64,000 nt of DNA from Rhizobiales bacterium 65-79 (GCA_001896885.1 MKRJ01000011.1:104265-168264); one strand, 5' to 3'. Positions 43,916 through 52,428 are shown, counted from the stretch's first letter. Notes: generated by a model not told the origin, from the sequence alone. A program made the numbers and translations.

Positions 43916-45151
43916 TCAAAGCAAGGAAAGCTGTGTCGGTTGCGGGACAAGCCTTGCGCGCAGATGCACATCCTCGGTCGATTTTCCGGGTGACCAGCCT
44001 TCCGCTGCGACGAACGGCCGGACCTTGGCGATCGAGGCGCAGAGCCGGCCGATATCTTCCAGCCGCAGCCGCCGGAAACGCCGGCTTTCGATGATTTTCC
44101 CGACCGACCTGACGCCCAGACCGGGAATGCGCAGCAGGCACTCCCTCGATGCGCGGTTGACGTCGAGGGGGAAGAAGTCGCGGTGCGCCAGCGCCCAGGA
44201 AAGCTTGGGGTCGATGTCCAGATCGAGCATACCGTCGGGACGGGCTGACAGGATCTCCGGTTGTGAGAAGCCATAGAAGCGCATCAGCCAGTCGGCCTGG
44301 TAGAGGCGATGCTCGCGCATGAGCGGCGGCCTCGACATCGGCAGCACCGACTTCGAATCGGGGATCGGGCTGAACGCGGAATAATAGACGCGTTTCAGGC
44401 GATAGCTGCCGTAGAGCCGGGCGCTGGTCCTCAATATGCCGTCATCGTTCGTGCCGTCGGCGCCGATGATCATCTGCGTGCTCTGGCCAGCCGGCGCGAA
44501 ACGCTTGCGCTTTTTCGTCTGCCTCGTCGGCTCCGCCATCTCCTCCATCCTGCCGCGCAATTTCGCCATCGAGACGCGGATGGTTTCCGGCCTCTTTTCG
44601 GGGGCCAGGCGCTTGACGCTTTCGTCCGTCGGGAGCTCGACATTGATGGAAAGACGATCGGCGTAGCGGCCGGCCCTGTCGACAAGCTCCTGCGAGCAAT
44701 CGGGGATCGTCTTAAGGTGGATATAACCGGCAAAGCTTTCCTCCTCGCGCAGACGACGCGCAACTTCCGTGATTTCCGCCATGGTCTCGTCGGGCGAACG
44801 CACCACCCCGGAGGAGAGGAACAGGCCTTCGATATAGTTGCGCTTGTAGAATTCGACCGTGAGGCGGACCACCTCGTCTGCCGTGAACCGTGCTCGACGC
44901 ACGTTCGAGGAAGAGCGGTTGATGCAATAGGCGCAATCATAGATGCAGAAATTGGTCAGCAGGATCTTGAGCAGCGAAATACAGCGGCCATCGGGCGCAT
45001 AGGCATGGCAAATGCCCATGCCTTCCGTCGAGCCGATGCCGCGTGTCTTCAGCGAGTTGCGTCCGCCTGCGCCCGAGGAGGCGCAGGACGCGTCGTATTT
45101 GGCGGCGTCCGACAGGATTGCGAGCTTTTCCGTAAGGGTGAGGCGTGCCAT
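43916..45151 (-). CDS. Putative DNA modification/repair radical SAM protein
   Basis: A 411-residue radical SAM protein that regularly accompanies UdgX. The cluster motif is CIYDCAYC (CX3CX2C, about residues 65-72). The N-terminus LTLTEKLAILSDAAKYDASCASSG matches the family, and the C-terminal part has a helix-hairpin-helix, RECLLRIPGLGVRSVGKII (about 345-363), for DNA contact. It is thought to repair or modify DNA by analogy with spore photoproduct lyase; chemistry is unproven. ATG 45151 is preceded by no Shine-Dalgarno, and the LexA box begins two bases before it, so the message may be leaderless. Confidence 0.9.
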   Translation of the reverse strand: MARLTLTEKLAILSDAAKYDASCASSGAGGRNSLKTRGIGSTEGMGICHAYAPDGRCISLLKILLTNFCIYDCAYCINRSSSNVRRARFTADEVVRLTVEFYKRNYIEGLFLSSGVVRSPDETMAEITEVARRLREEESFAGYIHLKTIPDCSQELVDRAGRYADRLSINVELPTDESVKRLAPEKRPETIRVSMAKLRGRMEEMAEPTRQTKKRKRFAPAGQSTQMIIGADGTNDDGILRTSARLYGSYRLKRVYYSAFSPIPDSKSVLPMSRPPLMREHRLYQADWLMRFYGFSQPEILSARPDGMLDLDIDPKLSWALAHRDFFPLDVNRASRECLLRIPGLGVRSVGKIIESRRFRRLRLEDIGRLCASIAKVRPFVAAEGWSPGKSTEDVHLRARLVPQPTQLSLL

Positions 45152-45153
45152 AT

Positions 45154-45168
45154 GTTCATGATATGTTC
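45154..45168. promoter_or_regulatory. LexA (SOS) box of the alphaproteobacterial type
   Basis: GTTC-ATGATAT-GTTC is an exact match to the alphaproteobacterial LexA operator GTTC-N7-GTTC. It sits immediately upstream of the radical-SAM start codon (two bases), with the udgX fusion next in the operon. Confidence 0.8.
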
Positions 45169-45234
45169 TATGCCTGCCACGCGCAATAAAGTTTGACGGT
45201 CTCACCCTATCGTGAAGAAGGCACGCCAGGACGG

Positions 45235-46209
45235 TCAGGCGCCGATGTCGATGACCCCGCAATCGCCGGCGTCGCTGCCGAAGACGAGACGCTTGCCTTC
45301 GGCGTCCCAGGCCATCGAGGTGACGGCGCCCTTGCCGGGGCGGCGCAGGAGCACTTCCTTCTGGTCCGCGATGCGGGCAACGAGCACCATGCCGTCCTGA
45401 TAGCCGATCGCGACGATGTCCTCCGCCGGATGGCAGGCAACGTTCGTCACCATCGTGTCGCCGCGCGTGCCGAGCTCCGCCGGCGCCTTGCCCATCGGGC
45501 CGTCCTTGCCGGTGAAGGGCCAGACGATCGCGGCCGGCGCGCCGGAGGTCGCCAGCCAGCGCCCTTTGGGCGCCCAGGAGATGCTCTTGATCTTGGCCGG
45601 ATAGCCGCTCATGCGCATGTGCCTGCCGTCGGCGAGCCGCCAGCCATGCAGCGCGTTCTCCTGCATGGTGGTGACGACATAATTGCCGTCCGGCGAGAAG
45701 GTGATGCCGGTATGCGCGCCGGCCCATTCGAGCTCGAGCGGCTTTCCCTCGGTAGCCGGGAAGGTCAGCGTCGCGCCGTTATAGCGCGCGATGCCGAGCC
45801 GCATGCCCTTCGGCGCGAACGCCAGGCCTTCGACCGAGCGCGGGCATTCGAAGGCGCGCGTCCTGCCGTCGCCGAGACGGACGGTCGCGGTACGGCCGGT
45901 GGCGTAAGCCACCGCGCCCTGCGGGCCGGCGGCGATGCTCGTGATCCATTTGCGGCCGGCCTCGGCGAGGATTTTCACCGTGCCGTCCGGCGAGATTTCG
46001 GCGACCTTGCCGTCCTCGCCGCCGGTCAGGAGCGTGCCGTTGTCGAGGGAAGGCACGGCGCAGAGCAGCCCGTCATGGACCTCCGCCGATTTATGGCCGT
46101 GGTCGAGGCGGTGGACGGTGCCGTCGGCGAGCGCGAAATGCGGAACGCCGCCGATGAAGGCGGCGGTCACGCAATGGCCGTCGAGGTCGAGCGGGGCAAC
46201 GGTGGGCAT
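45235..46209 (-). CDS. WD40-repeat protein
   Basis: A 324-residue beta-propeller of degenerate WD40 repeats, seen as recurring GxxDGxVAEISPDG, FAPKGMRLGIARYNG, FSPDGNYVVTTMQENALHGW, WAPKGRWLATSG and WDAEGKRLVFGSDAG units spaced about 40 residues. No signal peptide, hence cytoplasmic. It is downstream of the CobW GTPase gene with a 7-base gap, a pairing common in rhizobia. Likely a protein-interaction scaffold; its role is unknown. Confidence 0.88.
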   Translation of the reverse strand: MPTVAPLDLDGHCVTAAFIGGVPHFALADGTVHRLDHGHKSAEVHDGLLCAVPSLDNGTLLTGGEDGKVAEISPDGTVKILAEAGRKWITSIAAGPQGAVAYATGRTATVRLGDGRTRAFECPRSVEGLAFAPKGMRLGIARYNGATLTFPATEGKPLELEWAGAHTGITFSPDGNYVVTTMQENALHGWRLADGRHMRMSGYPAKIKSISWAPKGRWLATSGAPAAIVWPFTGKDGPMGKAPAELGTRGDTMVTNVACHPAEDIVAIGYQDGMVLVARIADQKEVLLRRPGKGAVTSMAWDAEGKRLVFGSDAGDCGVIDIGA

Positions 46210-46216
46210 CAGGCGG

Positions 46217-47278
46217 TCATGCCGCCAGACACGCGTCGAAGCTTTTCTTCAGCCGCTCGGCGTCGAGTTCGCGGCCGATGAAGACGAGCCGGCTTTCATG
46301 CTTCTCGCCATCCTTCCACGGACGCTGGTGGTCGCCCTCGATGATCATGTGCACGCCCTGGAGGACGTAGCGGTCGGGATCGTCCTTGAAGGCGATGATG
46401 CCCTTGAGGCGGAGTATGTTCGGCCCCTCCATCTGGGTCACCTTCTGGATCCACGGGAAGAATTTCCGGGAGTCCATCTCGCCGCCGCGCAGCGACACGG
46501 ACTGCACCGTCACGTCGTGGATGTCCGACAATTCGCCGTCGTGGTGATGATGATGGTGGTGGTGGTGGTGGTGATGGTCATGACCATCGTGATCATGGTC
46601 GTGCCCGTTGTGGTCGTGTTCGTCGGCGTCGAGGAAGTGCGGATCGTTCTCCAGCGCGCGCTGAAGGTCGAAGGCGCCGCGGTCGAGCACCTCGCCGAGA
46701 GCGATGCCGGCGCGGGTGGTGCGGTGGATCTGCGCGGAGGGATTGATGGCACGGATCGTCGCCTCGACGTTCTTGAGCTCATCCTCGCTGACGAGATCGG
46801 TCTTGTTGAGCAGCACCACGTCGGCGAAGGCGATCTGGTCCTCGGCCTCGCGGCTGTCCTTCAGGCGCAAGGGGAGATGCTTGGCGTCGACCAGCGCCAC
46901 CACGGCGTCGAGCCTGGTCTTGGCGCGCACGTCATCGTCCATGAAGAAGGTCTGCGCCACCGGCACGGGATCGGCCAGCCCGGTGGTCTCGACCAGGATG
47001 GCGTCGAAACGGCCGGGGCGCCGCATAAGTCCCTCGACGACGCGGATCAGGTCGCCGCGCACCGTGCAGCAGACGCAGCCATTGTTCATCTCGTAGATTT
47101 CCTCGTCGGATTCCACGATCAGGTCGTTGTCGATGCCGATCTCGCCGAATTCGTTGACGATGATGGCGTAGCGCTTGCCGTGGTCTTCCGAAAGGATGCG
47201 GTTCAGAAGCGTCGTCTTGCCGGACCCGAGGTAACCGGTCAGCACGGTCACCGGGATCTGCGCCTGGGTGTCTGTCAT
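46217..47278 (-). CDS. CobW/COG0523-family metallochaperone GTPase
   Basis: A 353-residue G3E GTPase. Walker [13 protein letters not shown] (about 15-26), the metal-binding GCVCC motif (about 68-72), ETTGLADP (about 97) and NKTDLV (about 157) are all present. A low-complexity His/Asp stretch with twelve consecutive His occurs at about 232-243, before the C-terminal CobW domain ([18 protein letters not shown]). Such proteins deliver zinc, cobalt or another metal to client enzymes. Metal identity is not readable; a cobalt nitrile hydratase lies 5 kb away. Confidence 0.93.
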   Translation of the reverse strand: MTDTQAQIPVTVLTGYLGSGKTTLLNRILSEDHGKRYAIIVNEFGEIGIDNDLIVESDEEIYEMNNGCVCCTVRGDLIRVVEGLMRRPGRFDAILVETTGLADPVPVAQTFFMDDDVRAKTRLDAVVALVDAKHLPLRLKDSREAEDQIAFADVVLLNKTDLVSEDELKNVEATIRAINPSAQIHRTTRAGIALGEVLDRGAFDLQRALENDPHFLDADEHDHNGHDHDHDGHDHHHHHHHHHHHHDGELSDIHDVTVQSVSLRGGEMDSRKFFPWIQKVTQMEGPNILRLKGIIAFKDDPDRYVLQGVHMIIEGDHQRPWKDGEKHESRLVFIGRELDAERLKKSFDACLAA

Positions 47279-47512
47279 GATATGCCTCGTTCGGATGCGC
47301 GTGTCATATAGGACGCTTCGGCTTCGAATGCACGTCCCGCTTGCCCTGAAACCGGACTGTCATCCGGCTGTCATGCAACTCTGCAATTCAGGAGAAAGCG
47401 ACGCCGGCAAAGCGTCGCGGGTCTCATGCGGCGATCCGGCGGTTGCGAAAGTTGCGGCCGCCGCTAATCTCCGGTTCCCTGTTGTCGCCACGATTGGGGG
47501 GAAGGAAAATCC

Positions 47513-47998
47513 ATGGCCAAACCCGACAAGGCCCAGACGATGAACCTTCTGCAATCGGCCGCGCGGCTTTCGCGAACGTCGCTGGCAAGCCGGCTCAACG
47601 GGCACGGGCTCTATCCGGGGCAGGACCAGATCATGCTGGCGCTTGCCGGGGAAGACGGCCAGACGCCCGGGCAGCTTGCGCTCCGGCTGGGCGTGAGGCC
47701 GCCGACGATCACCAAGACCATCAACCGGCTGCAGAGCCAGGGTTTCCTCGCCAAGCAGGCCTCGGAGCAGGACGGCCGGCAGGCCCATGTGTTCCTGACT
47801 GAAGGCGGGCGGGACGCCATCAAGGCCATCGAGAAATCCGTCCGGAAGACGCAGAAGCTTGCTCTCAAGGGCCTCGACAAGAAGGACCAGAAGACGCTCG
47901 CCAAACTCCTGGTTCGCATCGAGGCGAACCTGTCGGACGCCGGTCATGGCGCAACGGACGAGGAAGTCGAAGAAGAGACGCCGGCCGCCGCCGAATAG
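47513..47998 (+). CDS. MarR-family regulator
   Basis: A 161-residue winged-helix regulator: QTPGQLALRLGVRPPTITKTINRLQSQGFL (about 51-80) is the HTH and recognition helix, QDGRQAHVFLTEGGRDAI the wing. It has a Lys-rich stretch (RKTQKLALKGLDKKDQK) and an acidic tail (TDEEVEEETPAAAE). GGGGGGAAGG precedes the ATG. It is divergent from cobW; a 7-base inverted repeat GCGACGC/GCGTCGC at 47398-47418 lies between, and could be its operator. Targets unknown. Confidence 0.88.
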   Translation: MAKPDKAQTMNLLQSAARLSRTSLASRLNGHGLYPGQDQIMLALAGEDGQTPGQLALRLGVRPPTITKTINRLQSQGFLAKQASEQDGRQAHVFLTEGGRDAIKAIEKSVRKTQKLALKGLDKKDQKTLAKLLVRIEANLSDAGHGATDEEVEEETPAAAE

Positions 47999-48021
47999 CT
48001 TTTCTGCGCGGAAACGCTTAT

Positions 48022-48161
48022 CGCCGTCATCCTCGGGCTTGTCCCGAGGATCTGCCCTGGCTGCCGGTTATCGTCGCGGAAATCGGCTTCTTGTTCTGTC
48101 GGAGCGGCTATAGATGCATCACCCGAAGCAGATCGTCGGGACAAGCCCGAGGATGACGGCG
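48022..48161. repeat. Palindromic repeat with 33-base arms, family F
   Basis: Arms 48022-48054 and 48129-48161 (CGCCGTCATCCTCGGGCTTG continuing to GATCTG, and its inverse) match at 32 of 33 positions; the inner 74 bases have no evident coding capacity. It fills the left half of the 344-base gap between the marR and lacI genes, and probably ends marR transcription. Confidence 0.9.
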
Positions 48162-48264
48162 AGAGATGTGCGGGCTCTCCGAAGCCCCAACGTTTATCCG
48201 ATCCCCCTCGGCGCGGGGAGTAGATGCCGGTGGACAGGAGGGGCAACAGCTCACCGAAAAAGCT

Positions 48265-48310
48265 TTGACCCGGCATTTCTTGATGGCATAAGCAGTTTTA
48301 AACTGTTTAA
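48265..48310 (+). promoter_or_regulatory. Candidate lacI-gene promoter with overlapping operator
   Basis: TTGACC (48265-48270) and CATAAG (48287-48292), 16 bases apart, form a plausible promoter. Directly after it two perfect 13-base palindromes overlap: CAGTTTTAAACTG (48293-48305) and TTAAACTGTTTAA (48298-48310). The layout fits autorepression by the downstream LacI protein. Confidence 0.55.
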
Positions 48311-48342
48311 GAGCCGCAGGGCTGCTTTGCGGGGAGAGGGCG

Positions 48343-49362
48343 CTGGGTCAGAAGATCAAGCTTTCGACGATCGCCGACGCGCTGAAAGTATCGACGGCCA
48401 CGGTATCGCTGGCGCTTCGCGATTCGCCGCTCGTCGCCGACAAGACGCGCGAGCGCATCAAGGAACACGCGCGCGCCATCGGCTATATCTACAACCGGAG
48501 GGCCGCGAGCCTCAGGACCTCGCGTTCCGGTATCGTCGGCGTCGTCGTCCACGACATCATGAACCCGTTCTACGCCGAGATCCTGCGCTCGATCGAATCC
48601 GAGCTCGATCGCGGCCGGCAGACCTTCCTGCTCTGCAACCACTATGACGAACTGGAGAAGCAGCGGACCTTCGTCGACACGCTCCTGCAGCTCGGCGCCG
48701 ACGGTATCATCATGTCGCCGGCGATCGGCACCCCGAAGGAGGATATCGCGCTCGCCGAGGAGAACGGCCTGCCGGCGGTGCTCATCGCCCGCAGTGTCGA
48801 GGGGGCGGACGTTCCGGTCTTCCGCGGCGACGATGCCTACGGTATCGGGCTGGCGACCAACCACCTGATCTCGCTCGGCCACCGGCGCATCGCCATGATC
48901 GGCGGCGCCGACAATACCTCCACCGGGCGCGACCGCTATCACGGCTATGTCGTCGCCATGAAAAAGGCCGGGCTGCCCATCAGGCCGGACTGGCGGCTCT
49001 CCGGCCCGCGCACGAAACAGGCCGGCTTCGAGGCGGCGCAGCAATTCCTGGCGCTGAGGGACAAGCCGACGGCGGCGGTCTGCTGGAACGACCTCGTCGC
49101 GATCGGCCTGATGAACGGGATCGCCCGTGCCGGCATGGTGACGGGGGTGGATATCTCGGTGAGCGGCTATGACGACCTGGAGGAGGCGGCGATCGCCACG
49201 CCGGCCCTGACGACCGTCTGGAACGGGCAGCGCGAGGTCGGCCGTCGGGCGGCGCGGGCGCTTCTCGATCGGCTGGGCGGTATCGAGGTGCATGGCGGGC
49301 AGGAACTGATCCGCCCGGAGCTGCATGTGCGGCAATCGACCGGAAAGCCGAAAGAAAGATAA
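48343..49362 (+). CDS. LacI-family regulator, probable CTG start
   Basis: Starting at CTG 48343 the protein has 339 residues: HTH at about 5-50 (KIKLSTIADALKVSTATVSL, then ALRDSPLVADKTRERIKEH), hinge RRAASLRTSRSGIVG and the periplasmic-binding-like effector domain (VVVHDIMNPFYAEIL; FRGDDAYGIGLATNHLISLGH; WNDLVAIGLMNGIARAG). No ATG, GTG or TTG occurs in this frame between the upstream stop at 48289-48291 and 48559, and starting at ATG 48559 would delete the whole DNA-binding domain. GGGGAGAGGG at 48331-48340 is an excellent ribosome site for CTG 48343. The neighbouring 2-hydroxyacid dehydrogenase is one possible target. Confidence 0.85.
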   Translation: MGQKIKLSTIADALKVSTATVSLALRDSPLVADKTRERIKEHARAIGYIYNRRAASLRTSRSGIVGVVVHDIMNPFYAEILRSIESELDRGRQTFLLCNHYDELEKQRTFVDTLLQLGADGIIMSPAIGTPKEDIALAEENGLPAVLIARSVEGADVPVFRGDDAYGIGLATNHLISLGHRRIAMIGGADNTSTGRDRYHGYVVAMKKAGLPIRPDWRLSGPRTKQAGFEAAQQFLALRDKPTAAVCWNDLVAIGLMNGIARAGMVTGVDISVSGYDDLEEAAIATPALTTVWNGQREVGRRAARALLDRLGGIEVHGGQELIRPELHVRQSTGKPKER

Positions 49363-49390
49363 GGCGAACGCCGGCCGGCGTCCGCCTCTT
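49363..49390. terminator. Hairpin after lacI
   Basis: GGCGAACGCCGG and CCGGCGTCCGCC form a hairpin (one mismatch) directly at the lacI stop and run into TCTTCT. It is shared with the convergent gene ending at 49413. The weak T tail makes termination uncertain. Confidence 0.45.
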
Positions 49391-49412
49391 CTGGGTCAGG
49401 CTGCGAACGCGT

Positions 49413-49853
49413 CTACATCGTGCCGATATCCTGGCACAGCGTCATGGTCATCGTGCCGTAGGAACCGCGCTGGCCCTTTACTCCGTCACAGCTCTTGGTG
49501 AGGGTAGCCTGGGACCGCGCATTCATTCCCTTGTAAATTTTCCTGATCTGCCGCTTGGACTTCAGCTTCGACATGGACCGGTTCGTGAAGAAGGGGCCCA
49601 TTATGTCGGCATTCTTCTGGTAGAGCATCTTCTCGTCGCTGGATTTGTACATGCTGCCCGATACCGAGCCCGTATGCATATTGCTCGGTATAGCCGCCTT
49701 GCCTGCCTTGTCGGAAGCCGCGCCGGCGCCCATCGTCGTCGTCGCTCCGTTCTGGCCGCCCGTCGCGGAGCCCGTCCCGCTCGATTGCGCGAAGGCTGGA
49801 CCGGCTACAAAGAGAGCGGCCGCGGCAGTCAAGGCGAATGTCCTGATTCTCAT
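49413..49853 (-). CDS. Small secreted protein of unknown function
   Basis: A 146-residue product with a Sec signal (FALTAAAALFVAGPAFA, cleavage before QSSG), a Gly/Ser/Thr/Ala-rich segment (about 23-55) and a basic C-terminal half (NRSMSKLKSKRQIRKIY; SYGTMTMTLCQDIGTM). Two Cys in the last 30 residues could pair in the periplasm. AAGGAAAG precedes the ATG. I do not recognise the family. Confidence 0.75.
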   Translation of the reverse strand: MRIRTFALTAAAALFVAGPAFAQSSGTGSATGGQNGATTTMGAGAASDKAGKAAIPSNMHTGSVSGSMYKSSDEKMLYQKNADIMGPFFTNRSMSKLKSKRQIRKIYKGMNARSQATLTKSCDGVKGQRGSYGTMTMTLCQDIGTM

Positions 49854-49960
49854 CGTCTTTCCTTTCCTTCTTCGTTAGGTTGCGCTCGGCAACTACGGAC
49901 CCAACGGCCGCGCCACGGGCATGTTCCAGTCGGCCATTGAACATATTGTGAGGAATGCGG

Positions 49961-50935
49961 ATGAAAGTTCTGGACGAGATTCATGTGCTGGTGCCGGGCA
50001 GGCTCAACGAACATGCGCTCAGGCGCATCCAGGACACTTTCGCGCTGGAGGCCATCCCAACCGGCGACGCGAAGCTGGTCACGTCCCGGATGGCGGAAGG
50101 CGTCCGCGGGATCGCTTCCATGGCGCCCGTCGACGCCGCCCTGATCGATGCGCTGCCGAGGCTCGAGGTCATCGCCAATTTCGGCGTGGGGTATGACGCC
50201 GTCGACGCCGCCCATGCCGCCCGCAAGGGCATCATGGTGACGAACACGCCGGACGTGCTGACCGAGGAGGTCGCCGATACCGCGCTCGGCCTTTTGATCA
50301 ACACGGTTCGCGAACTGCCGAAGGCGGAGAAATGGCTGCGCGAAGGGCATTGGCCGAAGGAGGGTTCCTACCCGCTCGCCGGCACGACGCTGCGCGGGCG
50401 GCGCGCGGGCATCTTTGGCATGGGCCGGATCGGCACGGCGATCGCCAGGCGGCTCGAAGCCCTCGGCATGCCCGTCGCCTACCACAACAGGAGCCGGGTC
50501 GAGGGCGCGCCCTACGCCTACTATCCGAGCCTCCGCGCGCTGGCAGAGGCCGTCGACACGCTGATCTGCGTCGCGCCCGGCGGCAAGGGCACGGAAAAAG
50601 CCGTCAGCGCCGAAATATTGAAGGCGCTCGGACCGGACGGCGTCTTCGTCAATGTCGGGCGCGGCAGCTCGGTCGACGAGGATGCGCTGGCGGCGGCGCT
50701 CGAAAACGGCACGATACGGGCGGCGGGGCTCGATGTTTTCGCCAGGGAGCCGAACGTTCCGCAACGGCTGCTCGATCTTCCCAACGCGTGCCTGCTGCCG
50801 CATGTCGGATCGTCGACCGTGCATACGCGCAACGCCATGGCCGACTTGCAGGTCGAGAATCTCGTTTCGTGGTTTTCCGAGGGGAGGGCGCTTACGCCGG
50901 TTCCGGAGACGCGGGACGTCCGCCCTAAAACTTAA
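49961..50935 (+). CDS. D-2-hydroxyacid dehydrogenase (hydroxypyruvate/glyoxylate reductase-like)
   Basis: A 324-residue D-isomer-specific dehydrogenase. Substrate loop VIANFGVGYDAVD (about 69-81), NAD fold GIFGMGRIGTAIARRLEALG (about 146-165), VNVGRGSSVDEDALAAAL (Arg, about 229), FAREPNVP (Glu) and LLPHVGSST (His, about 283) give the catalytic triad. The protein resembles hydroxyphenylpyruvate/hydroxypyruvate reductases. ATG 49961 is preferred over 49955 since GAGGA then has six-base spacing. A role on glyoxylate or hydroxypyruvate would suit the neighbourhood but is not proven. Confidence 0.88.
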   Translation: MKVLDEIHVLVPGRLNEHALRRIQDTFALEAIPTGDAKLVTSRMAEGVRGIASMAPVDAALIDALPRLEVIANFGVGYDAVDAAHAARKGIMVTNTPDVLTEEVADTALGLLINTVRELPKAEKWLREGHWPKEGSYPLAGTTLRGRRAGIFGMGRIGTAIARRLEALGMPVAYHNRSRVEGAPYAYYPSLRALAEAVDTLICVAPGGKGTEKAVSAEILKALGPDGVFVNVGRGSSVDEDALAAALENGTIRAAGLDVFAREPNVPQRLLDLPNACLLPHVGSSTVHTRNAMADLQVENLVSWFSEGRALTPVPETRDVRPKT

Positions 50936-50957
50936 CAGGTATTAACGCCTGTTTAAG
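50931..50957. terminator. Inverted repeat at the end of the dehydrogenase gene
   Basis: CTTAACAGG and CCTGTTTAAG face each other across TATTAACG and overlap the stop codon. It lacks a T run. Its half sites (TTAACAGG/CCTGTTTAA) resemble the TTAAAC/GTTTAA palindrome before lacI, so a LacI-type operator is an alternative reading. Confidence 0.35.
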
Positions 50958-51018
50958 AGTTGGCTCCCATCCTGACGGCGCAAGGCGGCAATTCGAGCCG
51001 TGGCCGGGGGGCCGGAAC

Positions 51019-51423
51019 ATGAATCTGCTATCGATCGGAATGGTGGCCGGACTGGCCGCGACGCTCGGCGTGGCGGCCCTGAAGCCACCCGTGGCTACCG
51101 ACGCGGCGCCGACGCGAAGCACCGAGACGTCGTCCAAGCCAGGCACGCTCTTCCGGCTGGAAACGCCGGGCGGCGCGATGAGCTGCATCATCCGCAAGGG
51201 ACGAACGCTGTCGGCCGGACGGTCCCTCCTCCTGCCTGGCCCGCATTGCGCCGCGATCTTCGCCCCGCTCGCGAAGGCCACCATGTGGCGGCAGGGCGAT
51301 GACGGTACCGTCGATTTCCTCGGCGAGGGCGGGCGGACGCTGGTCCGGTTCGCATTGGCGGACGGCGCGGGCTACGAATCCGTGCGTCCGCGGTCCAGGA
51401 TATTCTCGCTCATCGCCGAATAG
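51019..51423 (+). CDS. Secreted AprI/Inh-like protein
   Basis: A 134-residue protein with an N-terminal hydrophobic signal (LLSIGMVAGLAATLGVAAL) and a domain resembling the AprI/Inh metalloprotease-inhibitor and Omp19 fold: LETPGGAMSCIIRKGRT, LLLPGPHCAAIFAPLAKATMW, VDFLGEGGRTLVRF. Two Cys (about 56 and 75) could form the family disulfide. No protease gene is nearby. Assignment is moderate because the domain is short. Convergent with the nitrile hydratase operon, ending 5 bases before it. Confidence 0.65.
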   Translation: MNLLSIGMVAGLAATLGVAALKPPVATDAAPTRSTETSSKPGTLFRLETPGGAMSCIIRKGRTLSAGRSLLLPGPHCAAIFAPLAKATMWRQGDDGTVDFLGEGGRTLVRFALADGAGYESVRPRSRIFSLIAE

Positions 51424-51428
51424 CGGGC

Positions 51429-51764
51429 TCAGGGCCTGTCCTCGCGGCCGAGCACGATCGGCTCGCCATGCGGCGTCGCCCGCGCCGCGCGATCCCACGC
51501 ATCGTGGCGCTCGCGGATTTCGCTTTCCGACACGACCCGCTTGCGCTGCAGCAGCGTCTCCAGCGCGGTAAGCCAGCCGCCATAGTAGCCGTCATTGCCC
51601 GGTTCGGCGTCTCCGTCTTTCAGGGCGGCGCCGAGGGCTTCGGCCCATTCCTTCCAGGTGAAAAGACCTTTGCCGTGCGCCTCCACGGCCATGGCGAAAG
51701 CCTGCGCCTGCCAAGGAGCCGAAAAGACCGGCTCGCCATCGTCCCCGCGCGGAATCGCCGGCAT
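51429..51764 (-). CDS. Nitrile hydratase accessory/activator protein
   Basis: A 111-residue protein of the NHase activator family, related to the beta-subunit N-terminus: FSAPWQAQAFAMAVEAHGKGLFTWKEWAEAL and YYGGWLTALETLLQRKRVV. Such proteins escort the alpha subunit and insert cobalt by subunit swapping. GAGGA, which overlaps the end of the beta gene, stands five bases from the ATG at 51764; an in-frame TTG at 51785 is less likely. Last gene of the operon. Confidence 0.85.
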   Translation of the reverse strand: MPAIPRGDDGEPVFSAPWQAQAFAMAVEAHGKGLFTWKEWAEALGAALKDGDAEPGNDGYYGGWLTALETLLQRKRVVSESEIRERHDAWDRAARATPHGEPIVLGREDRP

Positions 51765-51771
51765 ATCTTCC

Positions 51772-52428
51772 TCAGGCCGGCTCAAGGTAAGGCTCCCAGC
51801 AATCCGCGGTGACGCTGTCATGGGCGGCGCGGCCGTCGCCCCAAAGTTCCCTTGCGGCAAACCGCACCGAATAAAGCCATCGGGGATCCTCGCCGCCGCC
51901 ATGGGCATTCGTATCGGGAAAGACATGGACGCCGTGGACGCGCACGATCTCGCCGGCGTGACCGCGCAGGTAGCGCGGCAGGCGCGTATGCGTGCGCGGA
52001 TGCATATTGCGGGCGCGGACACGGTCGCCGACCGTGAAGCGGGCCGGCATGGCCGGCTCGCGCTCCGTCGGCGATCCTCTCGCCATCGCCGCGGCGACAT
52101 CATTGCCATGCAACACGCGCGCGACGGGTTTCCTCGCCAGCACGCGGCCCTCTTCCAACTCGCCATCGACGAGAAGACCACGCTCGCGCATCAGCTTCAG
52201 GAGCGCGTTGAACCAGATAGCGTAATAGCTCGAAGACAGATATTCGGCCGGCGGCAGGCTCTCGCGGGCGAAGCGGGATGCGTCGAGCGTCCACGAACCG
52301 GTCGCGCCCATGGCGAGCGTCAGCGCGAAGGCGCGGCGTTCCCATTCGGCATGGAAGGGAGGTTCGTTGTCCTCCCGCTGCACCGGGCCGAAGCCCATCA
52401 TGCCGCCAAGATCGGCCGCCCCGTTCAT
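51772..52428 (-). CDS. nthB: Nitrile hydratase beta subunit
   Basis: A 218-residue beta subunit. N-terminal [16 protein letters not shown] is the family start; [31 protein letters not shown], and the SH3-like C-terminal domain ([43 protein letters not shown]) complete the fold. The ATG at 52428 overlaps the alpha gene stop by four bases. The pair hydrates nitriles to amides in the cytoplasm. Confidence 0.96.
   Translation of the reverse strand: MNGAADLGGMMGFGPVQREDNEPPFHAEWERRAFALTLAMGATGSWTLDASRFARESLPPAEYLSSSYYAIWFNALLKLMRERGLLVDGELEEGRVLARKPVARVLHGNDVAAAMARGSPTEREPAMPARFTVGDRVRARNMHPRTHTRLPRYLRGHAGEIVRVHGVHVFPDTNAHGGGEDPRWLYSVRFAARELWGDGRAAHDSVTADCWEPYLEPA

Noticed and set aside
46540-46620. 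Simple GTG/ATG trinucleotide repeat
   Set aside because: It codes for the His-rich loop of the CobW protein; not a separate repeat element.
47298-47325. Possible Zur site upstream of cobW
   Set aside because: The approximate inverted repeat around GTCATATAGGAC matches the Zur consensus poorly; no claim made.
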